This document shows, piece by piece, positions 1 through 7,400 of a DNA stretch of 8,620 nucleotides. Under the pieces are notes generated by a model. That model did not search any database. It was not told the DNA's origin and saw nothing but the letters and a program-made list of their open reading frames with translations. The first letter of the stretch is position 1. Every line of letters starts with the position of its first letter. Source of the DNA: LZORAL124-50-18 sp051208045. Lineage in GTDB: Bacteria > Pseudomonadota > Gammaproteobacteria > Pseudomonadales > Oleiphilaceae. The position numbers and the translations under genes are program-made. The stretch covers positions 1 through 8,620 of the forward strand of contig JBPJFY010000029.1 in NCBI GenBank assembly GCA_051208045.1, given 5' to 3'.

Positions 1-122
1 GCTCGTTGAGGGACGTAAAATGCGTATCAAGAGGCTGAGAAGGCTAGCAACCTGCTTTTTCCGTTCAATTACAGTCGGGAGACGCACTGTGCAGTAATCG
101 TGCGCTTAAGTCCGACAGGCTC
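1..122 (+). mobile_element. Probable right end of an inserted element truncating hsdM (family not recognised)
   Basis: HsdM similarity begins abruptly at about base 120, and the preceding ~120 bases do not continue it: the hsdM frame has stops at 36 and 45 and the residues between them and 120 do not resemble HsdM. One frame (bases 2-97) is open from the window edge to a TAA and encodes an arginine-rich tail (RIKRLRRL and so on), as could be expected of a transposase C-terminus. It is followed by about 25 bp ending in AAGTCCGACAGGCTC, which read inward on the other strand is GAGCCTGTCGGACTT, the look of a terminal inverted repeat. CTAG at 123-126 could belong to a target duplication. The other end lies outside the window, so no repeat or duplication can be verified. 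The junction is seen; the IS interpretation is inferred. An old deletion junction or an assembly chimera would look the same. Confidence 0.4.
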
Positions 123-467
123 CTAGCAGACTTTGGTTTCTATCCTACCTGCAATCAGGATGAATATATCACCTACGACGCCAATACCGATTTACGCGAC
201 AGTGAATCAGTACCCTTAAAAGACGATATCCATCGCTACTTCCTGGCCGAAGTAAAACCGCATATTGAAGAAGCCTGGATCAATCTCGACTCCACCAAGA
301 TTGGTTACGAAATTAGCTTTAACAAATACTTCTATCGTCATAAGCCGCTTCGCAGTATGGAAGATGTAGCCAAAGATATAGTCGATTTAGAGCAAGAGGC
401 TGAAGGCTTATTAGCTGAGATTTTGGGTATCTCAGTTGATGAAGTCTCGGGAGCTAGTCATGACTAA
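120..467 (+). pseudogene. hsdM: HsdM, type I restriction-modification methyltransferase subunit, 3' remnant
   Basis: Only the last ~115 codons of a type I DNA adenine methyltransferase subunit are present. The frame starts LLADFGFYPTCNQDEY and contains the family's C-terminal signature: LRDSESVPLKDDI, then EVKPHIEEAW, then KIGYEISFNKYFYRHKPLR. It ends in a helical, acidic tail and a TAA at 465-467. The N-terminal HsdM domain, the SAM-binding FxGxG region and the catalytic NPPF motif, which in a normal ~500-800-aa HsdM lie upstream, are absent. The hsdM frame is interrupted by stops at 36 and 45, and similarity ends near base 120, so the loss is caused by foreign DNA and is not merely the window edge. 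The stop overlaps the hsdS start by 8 bp, showing that hsdM originally led this operon. The remnant cannot methylate on its own. An intact 5' part could remain beyond the inserted element. Confidence 0.86.
449..453 (+). promoter_or_regulatory. Ribosome binding site for hsdS
   Basis: GGGAG lies 6 nt upstream of the ATG at 460, inside the 3' end of hsdM. It supports the ATG at 460 over the in-frame TTG at 436, which would add eight residues within the hsdM coding sequence. The ATGACTAA overlap implies translational coupling. Confidence 0.6.
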
Positions 468-1818
468 AGTATCAGAATACTCAGAGAGATATTCATCATA
501 TTCGGAGACAGGTGTTTACTGGCTAGGTAGCTTACCGGAGCAATGGAAAACTCAGCGTTTAAAATTCTTTTCATCTTTAAAAGCTAGGATTGGATTTCAT
601 GGTCTAAATACAAATGACTTTATAGAAGAAGGGCCTCTTTGCATAACTGGAACAGATTTTACAAATCGAGGAATTGATTTCTCAACTTGTTACCACGTAT
701 CAGATAAATGGTACGAAATGGACCCCAATATCCAAGCACAAAATGGCGATGTGCTTGTAACCAAAGATGGAACAATAGGAAAAGTAGCCGTTGTTAGGGA
801 TTTGAACCAAAAGGCTACCCTTAATAGCGGTGTATTTCTTTTACGCCCGAAGATAAATCCCCAATTTCTATTTTGGTTGCTAAATTCTGCGGTTTTCAAA
901 ACACAAATAGATATTATCTCTAGAGGCTCTACGATTAACCATCTATATGAAAGAGATTTTAAAAATTTCCTATTCGTTGTGCCCTCTGAGCCCGACCAAA
1001 AAGTAATAGCCAACTTCCTCGATCAAAAAACATCAAAAATAGATCAGGCCATCACCACCAAAGAACAACAAATCGGTCTACTTAAGGAGCGCAAACAAAT
1101 CCTGGTTCAAAACGCCGTTACGCGCGGTCTAGATGCTGACGCGCCCATGCGAGATTCAGGGGTGGATTGGATTGGGGAGATACCTGAGCATTGGGAAATG
1201 CAGCGTGTTAAGAATATTTTCCAACTAATTATGGAGCCGTCTGAGAAGAATAACGACCATGAGCTCCTTTCGATATATACGGATATAGGCGTAAAACCAC
1301 GGAAAGAGCTTGAAGAAAAAGGTAATAAAGCGTCTACAACGGATGGATACTGGTTAGTCAAAAAAGGCGACTTTATTGTTAATAAACTTCTTGCTTGGAT
1401 GGGGGCTATAGGATTATCGAACTACGAAGGGGTAACCAGTCCTGCTTACGATATCCTTCGCGCCAGAAAGCCTATCGAGGGTATGTTTTATCACTACTTG
1501 TTCCGGACGAAAGCGTGTTCCACGGAATTAAAACGCTACTCTCGCGGAATAATGGAAATGCGTTTGAGGCTGTACTTCGACAAATTTGGGGTAGTTATGG
1601 CGCCTTACCCTCCCAAAGACGAACAGACAAAGATCGTGGATTTTATCCAACGTGAATCATCAAAAATAGACAAAGCTATCGACTTACAAGCCCAACAAAT
1701 CGAAAAACTCAAAGAGTACAAAGCCACTCTGATTAATAGCGCCGTGACAGGTAAGATTCGCGTACCAGGCGTTGAGGATATTAGTGCGCAAAGCAAGGAG
1801 GCGGCATGTACACCATAA
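460..1818 (+). CDS. hsdS: HsdS, type I restriction-modification specificity subunit
   Basis: This is the DNA sequence-recognition subunit, which with HsdM forms the methyltransferase and with HsdR the restriction complex. The protein of 452 aa shows the classical two-fold HsdS layout. Target-recognition domain 1 starts with TGVYWLGSLPEQW (about residues 17-30). A helical conserved region follows (about 178-222; IANFLDQKTSKIDQAI, ending NAVTRGLD). Target-recognition domain 2 starts SGVDWIGEIPEHW (about 233-245). A second helical conserved region (about 388-432; IVDFIQRESSKIDKAI, ending SAVTGK) closes the protein. Length is normal for an intact two-domain HsdS. The ATG at 460 is chosen because GGGAG lies 6 nt upstream; the in-frame TTG at 436 lacks a comparable site. 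The 3' end overlaps the next gene by 13 bp. No internal stop or frameshift is seen. The recognised sequence cannot be deduced from the protein alone. Confidence 0.95.
   Translation: MTKVSEYSERYSSYSETGVYWLGSLPEQWKTQRLKFFSSLKARIGFHGLNTNDFIEEGPLCITGTDFTNRGIDFSTCYHVSDKWYEMDPNIQAQNGDVLVTKDGTIGKVAVVRDLNQKATLNSGVFLLRPKINPQFLFWLLNSAVFKTQIDIISRGSTINHLYERDFKNFLFVVPSEPDQKVIANFLDQKTSKIDQAITTKEQQIGLLKERKQILVQNAVTRGLDADAPMRDSGVDWIGEIPEHWEMQRVKNIFQLIMEPSEKNNDHELLSIYTDIGVKPRKELEEKGNKASTTDGYWLVKKGDFIVNKLLAWMGAIGLSNYEGVTSPAYDILRARKPIEGMFYHYLFRTKACSTELKRYSRGIMEMRLRLYFDKFGVVMAPYPPKDEQTKIVDFIQRESSKIDKAIDLQAQQIEKLKEYKATLINSAVTGKIRVPGVEDISAQSKEAACTP
1031..1053 (+). repeat. Conserved-region repeat in hsdS, copy 1
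   Basis: This 23-bp stretch matches 1658-1680 at 19 of 23 positions, sharing CATCAAAAATAGA exactly. It encodes SKIDQAI in the central conserved helix of HsdS. Such repeats are the known substrate for recombination that swaps target-recognition domains in type I systems. Confidence 0.7.
1658..1680 (+). repeat. Conserved-region repeat in hsdS, copy 2
   Basis: This is the second copy of the CATCAAAAATAGA-containing direct repeat, encoding SKIDKAI in the C-terminal conserved helix. It lies 627 bp after copy 1, so the interval between them is exactly one target-recognition domain plus linker. Confidence 0.7.
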
Positions 1819-2954
1819 ACAAAGATGACAACCGCATAGCGCCCCTAACAGTAAAAAGATTCAGCGATTTGGGCTTTAACGAACGACATCATTTACAAGA
1901 GTGGCTCGCCAATGAACCCAATGCCTTGGGTGAAGAGCTACTCATTATCCAAAAAGAGTTTGATGGTTTTGATGACACTAGGGAACGCTTGGATCTACTC
2001 GCCTTAGACAAGCTCGGCAATCTCGTCATTATCGAAAACAAACTCGATGACAGTGGCCGGGACGTGGTGTGGCAGGCCCTAAAATATGCCTCTTACTGCG
2101 CCAACCTGACCAAACAACAGATTGTTGATATTTATCAGCAATACCTGAATCGCTATGAGCAAAGCTCTGATTCTAATAAGAGTGCTACGGCACAGGAGTT
2201 AATCTCCGATTTTATCGGGACACCAGATTTCGATGAGATAAAACTGAATATTGGCAACAGCCAGCGCATCATGTTCGTCGCCGCCAATTTCCGAAAAGAA
2301 GTGACCAGCACAGCCCTTTGGTTACTTGGCCAAGGCATATCCGTTCATTGCTTCAAAGTTACGCCTTATGCACTGGGTGAGCAGCTCCTGTTAAACGTTG
2401 AACAAATCATTCCGACACCTGAAGCAGAGGAATTGATGATTGGCATGTCTGCCAAGGAAAAGGAAGAAAAGAATACTGAAGCAGTGCTGAAAACCCGACA
2501 TACCGTGCGCAGAGCTTTCTGGGAACAAGCGCTTGAAGCCTTCCAAAACAGTAGCTGCAGTTTGTACAACAATATCAGCGCCAGCAAAGACCATTGGCTT
2601 TCAGCCGGCTCAGGCGTCACGGGTTGCTCTTTTAACCTTATCTTTAATCAGAAAGAAATTCGCGTTGAGCTCTGGATCAGCAAATCGGTGACTGAAGACA
2701 ACAAGTTTATTTTCGATGACTTGCTCGAACACAAAAAATCCATCGAACAAACTGCAGGCCATGAACTTGAGTGGATGCGCCTCGACAACAAAAAGTCCTG
2801 CCGAATTCAATTCACAAAAACAGCTGATGGCTACAACAAAGACCTTTGGCCAGAATGGATCGAGTGGCTCATACAGGAAATGACCAAGCTTGAGAAAGCG
2901 CTGAAACACCCCTTGGCTGAAGCGGCAAATAAACTAAGGCAGCAAGCACAATGA
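1806..2954 (+). CDS. PD-(D/E)XK nuclease-like protein with C-terminal DUF4268 domain
   Basis: The 382-aa protein has two parts. The N-terminal part (about residues 35-110) carries a plausible PD-(D/E)XK nuclease core: acidic GEE at 42-44, RLDLLALD with D63, IIENK with E77 and K79, then the helix VVWQALKYASY with Q90 and Y94, like the NucS/DUF91-type cores. The C-terminal part (about 235-375), with FWEQALEAF, HWLSAGSGVTG and a WPEWIEWL helix, matches what I know as the DUF4268 domain, common beside restriction systems. A lysine/glutamate-rich linker (about 213-235) joins them. The start is firm: AAGGAGG at 1795-1801, 4 nt before the ATG. It overlaps hsdS by 13 bp and the next gene by 4 bp (ATGA), so it is co-translated with the hsd operon. 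The substrate is unknown; nuclease activity is inferred from the motif and not shown. It is not a standard R-M subunit. Confidence 0.82.
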   Translation: MYTINKDDNRIAPLTVKRFSDLGFNERHHLQEWLANEPNALGEELLIIQKEFDGFDDTRERLDLLALDKLGNLVIIENKLDDSGRDVVWQALKYASYCANLTKQQIVDIYQQYLNRYEQSSDSNKSATAQELISDFIGTPDFDEIKLNIGNSQRIMFVAANFRKEVTSTALWLLGQGISVHCFKVTPYALGEQLLLNVEQIIPTPEAEELMIGMSAKEKEEKNTEAVLKTRHTVRRAFWEQALEAFQNSSCSLYNNISASKDHWLSAGSGVTGCSFNLIFNQKEIRVELWISKSVTEDNKFIFDDLLEHKKSIEQTAGHELEWMRLDNKKSCRIQFTKTADGYNKDLWPEWIEWLIQEMTKLEKALKHPLAEAANKLRQQAQ

Positions 2955-3661
2955 CAGATCAAAACATTTACAAAATATTCTGCGATGAAAGCTGTCACTT
3001 AGAACATGATGGTGCCGATATTATGGTACTTGGTGCACTACACTGCACCGCGGAGAAAGCAACTGCGCTTACCAAGCATATTAAGTGGCTGCGTCATCAA
3101 CACAACTACAAACCTGAGCTCAAATGGAGCAAACTCCATAAGCATCAGTGGCCATTGTATAAAGACTTAATTGATCTGATCGTTGATGATCAAGAAGTTA
3201 ACTTCAAGGCGACAGTCGTACTCAATAAACAGTCTCTAGATCATCAGCAATATAATGCAGGCTCCCATAGCAACTTCTATTACAAGATGTTTTATTACAC
3301 GCTTAGGGATTTCTTAAAGAGCGGAAATGTCTACCGTATCTATCTCGACTACATGGATACGCTAGGTTCTGAGAAAACGAAAAAACTTTGCGATGTGCTT
3401 CAGAACGAAACTTACTGGCAACTTTCCGCTACAACCACCATTGTTCAATCTTATGAGGCGCAACTAATACAAGCCTGTGATCTGCTAATCGGTGCAGTTT
3501 CATGGCGCAGTAGAAATGACATAGAACACTCTAGCCCGATCAAACTCCAATTTGTTGAATACCTTGAGGGTAAGCTAAATCGTTCTTTGGCCTGCTCCAC
3601 TCCACCTTGGGAAGAGCAATTCAATATCTTCCGCTTTGTGCCTCGAGGTGGTAAATGCTGA
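2951..3661 (+). CDS. DUF3800 domain-containing protein
   Basis: The 236-aa protein has the DUF3800 signature: an N-terminal IFCDES (D12, E13), ELKW (E56), a central YRIYLDYMDTLG (D133) and a late LIQACDLLIGAV (D177). The regularly placed acidic residues after beta-strand-like segments suggest an RNase H-like fold with a metal-binding acidic cluster, as proposed for this family. A nuclease role is therefore an inference from fold and residues. No signal peptide or membrane segment is seen, so it should be cytoplasmic. The start overlaps the preceding stop as ATGA, with only a weak AAGG upstream, which implies translational coupling. The end overlaps the next gene by 7 bp. DUF3800 genes are often found in defence islands and beside R-M genes, which agrees with this location. 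Length is typical and the frame is intact. Confidence 0.85.
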   Translation: MTDQNIYKIFCDESCHLEHDGADIMVLGALHCTAEKATALTKHIKWLRHQHNYKPELKWSKLHKHQWPLYKDLIDLIVDDQEVNFKATVVLNKQSLDHQQYNAGSHSNFYYKMFYYTLRDFLKSGNVYRIYLDYMDTLGSEKTKKLCDVLQNETYWQLSATTTIVQSYEAQLIQACDLLIGAVSWRSRNDIEHSSPIKLQFVEYLEGKLNRSLACSTPPWEEQFNIFRFVPRGGKC

Positions 3662-4197
3662 GCGATCCAATTGACCTTGGGCGAATTAACGCCACAGACA
3701 TCATTGACACCTTGTACGACATATTCCATCGAGACTTTGTAGCGAGTCGCACCTATCTTGCAAATAGCATCTATATCAATCCCCGAAGCTATAGCAAGGA
3801 AGATGGTAAGGAGTTAGATTTTTGGCATCTGACGACCCGAGAAGAGAAAGAAAAAGTTTGGGAAAACCGCCGCCCTGTTTGGAAAGTAATTGGGCGTTAC
3901 CCTGACTTCGATCGAGCTAGCCGACTTGAGTGGGTAAAGCAGATTCTTACTAACCATACACATGAATGCATAAAGATGTTCTATCATCGCGAAAACAATA
4001 AAAAGAAGGATATCAGACTGTATCTATGGGCTCATGAAGAAGATTTTGTTGTGATCCTTCAGAAACTTGGTAGATCAAGTTCATTCCTTGTAACTAGTTT
4101 TTACGTGGACCACGATGGTAAACGCAGAGATTATCAACAAAGATACGATAACTATATTGGTGACAATAATGGACTACAAGGATGCGAATGGTTCTAG
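3655..4197 (+). CDS. Uncharacterised 180-aa protein, possible BECR/RelE-like RNase fold
   Basis: I do not recognise a named family with certainty. The first ~80 residues are charged and contain a tryptophan-rich stretch (DFWHLTTREEKEKVWENRRPVW). From residue 87 the order is RASRLEWVKQIL, a short loop with H101 and H103, a basic stretch ENNKKKDIR, strand-like LYLWA and FVVILQK, then FLVTSFYVD and a terminal basic/tyrosine segment (RRDYQQRYDNY). The helix-then-four-strand pattern, with R-xx-L-xW and a late VTSF strand, resembles the barnase/EndoU/colicin/RelE-like (BECR) nucleases found in phage and toxin proteins. That assignment is tentative. The ATG lies 3 nt after GAGGTGG (3645-3651) and overlaps the DUF3800 stop by 7 bp, so the two proteins are made together. 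It is the last tightly coupled gene before a 237-bp gap. A toxin or effector nuclease is one possibility; a phage-protein relative is another. Confidence 0.7.
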   Translation: MLSDPIDLGRINATDIIDTLYDIFHRDFVASRTYLANSIYINPRSYSKEDGKELDFWHLTTREEKEKVWENRRPVWKVIGRYPDFDRASRLEWVKQILTNHTHECIKMFYHRENNKKKDIRLYLWAHEEDFVVILQKLGRSSSFLVTSFYVDHDGKRRDYQQRYDNYIGDNNGLQGCEWF

Positions 4198-4209
4198 AAT
4201 AAGAAAGGA

Positions 4210-4356
4210 ATGGTCGCCTATTGTGGACCGGGCGATACGGTCACCTCTTTCTACTTAATAGTAGGTGAGCGCGTGAGATTCTCTCTAAAAGAGGCACTCA
4301 CTGTCAATATTAAGTGTAGATCAGTTTCACATAACCAGAGAAAAAAATCGTATTAA
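4210..4356 (+). CDS. Possible 48-aa small protein, unsupported by homology
   Basis: An ATG at 4210 opens a 48-codon frame to TAA at 4354-4356. The product begins MVAYCGPGDTVTSFYLI and ends in a basic tail (NQRKKSY). It is in the same frame as the 180-aa gene, four codons after that gene's TAG. AAAGGA directly abuts the ATG, a poor spacing for initiation, though coupling from the upstream gene could help. I recognise no family. The region is also rich in potential hairpins, so the open frame may be incidental. It is listed because no other gene explains this gap. Confidence 0.22.
   Translation: MVAYCGPGDTVTSFYLIVGERVRFSLKEALTVNIKCRSVSHNQRKKSY
4214..4244 (+). other. Two mutually exclusive hairpins after the 180-aa gene
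   Basis: Stem A pairs TCGCC (4214-4218) with GGCGA (4231-4235). Stem B pairs GTGGACCG (4223-4230) with CGGTCAC (4238-4244), seven base pairs with one bulged G and a 7-nt loop. They share bases and cannot form together. Stem B is followed by CTCTTTCT, a weak U-rich tract, so it could act as a poor terminator or attenuator. Function is inferred only from pairing. Confidence 0.35.
4244..4294 (+). other. Long-range inverted repeat enclosing a small hairpin
   Basis: CCTCTTT (4244-4250) is complementary to AAAGAGG (4288-4294). Directly inside, CTAC (4251-4254) pairs with GTAG (4261-4264) around a TTAATA loop. The arrangement could fold into a branched RNA or serve as a protein-binding palindrome ahead of hsdR. 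No T-tract follows the outer stem, so it is not a standard terminator. Confidence 0.35.
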
Positions 4357-4389
4357 AGCGAATAAAAACCAGCTTAGTTAAGCGGTTTA

Positions 4390-4395
4390 TATAAT
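4390..4395 (+). promoter_or_regulatory. Candidate -10 element of an hsdR promoter
   Basis: A perfect TATAAT sits in a very AT-rich stretch 40 nt before the hsdR ATG. No good TTGACA-like -35 is seen at 16-18 bp, so the promoter is either weak, activator-dependent or absent. A 237-bp gap before hsdR makes a separate promoter likely in principle. Confidence 0.35.
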
Positions 4396-4422
4396 AAATA
4401 CAGATAGTTAGATTTTGTTTAC

Positions 4423-4427
4423 AGGAG
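4423..4427 (+). promoter_or_regulatory. Ribosome binding site for hsdR
   Basis: AGGAG lies 7 nt before the ATG at 4435, an optimal arrangement. It fixes the hsdR start independently of upstream translation. Confidence 0.75.
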
Positions 4428-4434
4428 TTTCCAA

Positions 4435-7400
4435 ATGGTAAGCCAGACAAATGAACAAGCATTAGAGGCCGCGATTGAAAAGCGGCTGACTGGCACATGT
4501 ATCGAAGAGTTGAAAGCAAGTGGCTCCAGCCATGAGGTGCGAGAAGAATCCGTACCTTTCGGCGTGCATCATGGATACCGCTTGGGCTACCCCAAAAACT
4601 TCAATGCACAATATGCTATCGATGAGGTTTGCTTTTGGGATTTTCTCCAAAACACCCAGCCAGAAGAGCTAGAAAAACTTCAAAAGTCTGGCGGCGATTG
4701 GCAACGCAAAATATTAGAACGCTTTGATCGCTTAGTAAAAAAGAATGGCCTTCTGCACCTTCTTAAAAAAGGATTGAACGTCGATGATGCTGTGATTAAC
4801 TTAATGTACCCGGCGCCACTGGCTAGCAGCTCGGATAAAGTTAAAGAGAACTTCAACAGCAATATATTCAGCTGCACACGTCAGCTACGATATTCACTAG
4901 ACAATCCGCTTGAAGAAATTGATGTCGTCCTCTTCATCAATGGTATTCCCTTCGCCACCCTCGAACTTAAGAATCCATGGACCGGACAAACCGCTAGCTA
5001 TCATGGTCAAAAACAATATCGTGAAGATAGAGATATCAAGCAGCCGTTAATGCAGTTTGGCCGGTGCCTAGTGCACATGGCAGTGGATACAGATGAAGTA
5101 TTCATGACGACCAAGCTATCGGGGAAAAGCACCTTCTTTCTCCCGTTCAACAAAGGAAATAACTTTGGTAAAGGCAACCCAACCAATAAGAACGGACACA
5201 AAACCGCCTATCTGTGGGAAGAAATATTTAGTCGCGATAGTGTCGCCAATATCATTCAGCATTTTGTGCGCTTAGATGGAACAAGCAAAGATCCATTAAA
5301 CAAACGTACACTCTTCTTCCCTCGTTATCATCAAATGGATGTCGTCAGACGATTACTTGCACATGCAAGCGAGCATGGCGTTGGACACACCTATTTGGTT
5401 CAACATTCTGCGGGTTCAGGAAAGTCTAACTCCATTACCTGGTCGGCTTATCAGTTGATCGAGGTATATCCTGAAACAGAAGGTATTCCAGGTTCTAAAG
5501 GTCTAGAGCAGCCTCTATTTGACTCAGTAATCGTTGTAACGGATCGACGAATTCTTGATAAGCAGCTTAGAGATAACATCAAAGAGTTCTCTGAGGTTAA
5601 GAATATTGTTGCTCCTGCCTATAAATCCTCAGAGCTAAAAAGTGCTTTGGAACAAGGTAAAAAAATCATCATTACCACGATCCAGAAGTTCCCCTTCATC
5701 ATTGATGGTATTGCAGACTTAAGCGACAAGCGTTTTGCCGTAATTATCGATGAGGCGCACAGTTCTCAGAGCGGTTCTGCTCACGACAATATGAATAGAG
5801 CGATGGGCAAAAATACTGCTGATGAGGAAGAAGCTGAAGATGCTCAGGACAAGATCCTACAAGCGATGCGTTCTAGAAAGATGCGCGGCAATGCTTCTTA
5901 CCTAGCTTTCACGGCAACGCCTAAAAACAGCACGCTTGAGAAGTTTGGCGTCGAACAAGCCGACGGTAGCTTCAAGCCCTTTCATTTGTACTCTATGAAA
6001 CAAGCTATCGAAGAAGGTTTCATACTGGATGTACTCGCTAACTACACGACGTATAAAAGTTACTATGAGATCCAAAAATCAATCGAAGAGAACCCACTCT
6101 TTGATAGTAAAAAGGCACAAAAGAAACTTCGCGCTTATGTAGAAAAAGATCAACAGACTATCAATACAAAAGCTGAAATCATGCTTGATCACTTCATCAC
6201 GCATGTAGTGAATAGCAAGAAGCTGAAAGGCAAAGCTAAAGGTATGGTGATCACTCAGAATATCGTCACCGCCATACGATATTACAAAGCCATTTCTCGA
6301 CAGCTTGAAGCAATGGGTAACCCTTTTAAAGCTGTGATCGCTTTCTCCGGCACCAAAGAAGTCGACGGTATCGAATATACCGAAGCTGAAATGAACGGCT
6401 TCCCAGAGAAAGATACAAAGGACATGTTCGACAAGAACTACGTGGGCGACAAACCACCTTCAAAGGATATAAACGAAGATCAGTATCGCTTGTTGATCGT
6501 AGCCAACAAATATCTTACTGGCTTTGACCAACCCAAGTTAGCCGCCATGTATGTCGATAAGAAACTACAAGGTGTGCTAGCAGTTCAGGCTCTTTCACGA
6601 CTGAATCGTTCTGCGCCTAAGTGGGGTAAGAAAACTGAAGACCTGTTTGTACTCGACTTTTTCAACTCAGTCGATGATATCAAAGCATCGTTTGATGATT
6701 TCTATACTGCCACCACACTATCCGAAGCGACAGACGTCAATCTACTTCACGAACTCAAGGATTCCCTTGATGAGGTCGGTGTGTATGAGTGGCAAGAAGT
6801 CGAAAACTTTATAGACCTGTACTTCGATAATGCGGACGCGCAAGATCTAAGTCCCATTATCGATACGGCTGCAGATCGCTTTAACGACCAGCTTGAACTC
6901 GAAGATGAAAACAAAGCTGACTTCAAAATAAAAGCCAAACAGTTCGTCAAGATCTACGGCCAAATGGCCTCCATCATGCCCTATGAAATAGCGGTGTGGG
7001 AGAAACTATATTGGTTCCTAAAATTCCTAATTCCAAAACTAAAAATTGAAGACAAAGATAAGGATGAGATTGACGCGCTATTGGATTCAATAGATCTATC
7101 CACCTATGGCCTCGAACGAGTCAAGCTCAATCACAGTATAGGATTGGACGATACAGAGACAGAGCTCGCTCCACAAAACCCTAACCCTCGCGGTGCACAC
7201 GGCGGCGATGAAGAGCACGACCCTCTCGATGAAATCATTCGAAACTTCAACGAACGCTGGTTCCAAGGTTGGTCAGCTACTCCAGAGGAGCAACGAGTTA
7301 AATTCATCAACATAGCCGAAAACATCAAAGCTCACCCTGACTTTGAAGCGAAATATCAGAATAACCAGGATAGCCATAACCGAGAACTGGCTTTTGAGAA

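Noticed and set aside
100..115. GTGCG at base 100 as the 5' end of a group II intron
   Set aside because: The bases after GTGCG do not follow the conserved intron start, and hsdM sequence resumes within ~20 bp.
436..459. Upstream TTG start giving HsdS eight extra residues
   Set aside because: It lies within hsdM coding sequence without a suitable ribosome site, whereas ATG 460 has GGGAG at 6 nt and the usual short overlap with hsdM.
1395..1655. 86-codon + strand ORF inside hsdS
   Set aside because: It lies out of frame within the second recognition domain of an intact hsdS, has no recognisable content and no ribosome site.
2366..2909. Several antisense ORFs of 67-99 codons under the DUF4268 gene
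   Set aside because: They mirror a well-supported gene, overlap one another and show no domain or start signal; similar antisense shadows occur under hsdS, DUF3800 and hsdR.
4310..4519. Antisense ORF spanning the hsdR start and upstream gap
   Set aside because: It overlaps the hsdR start codon and ribosome site, has no recognisable protein pattern, and its end is the complement of AT-rich promoter-like DNA.
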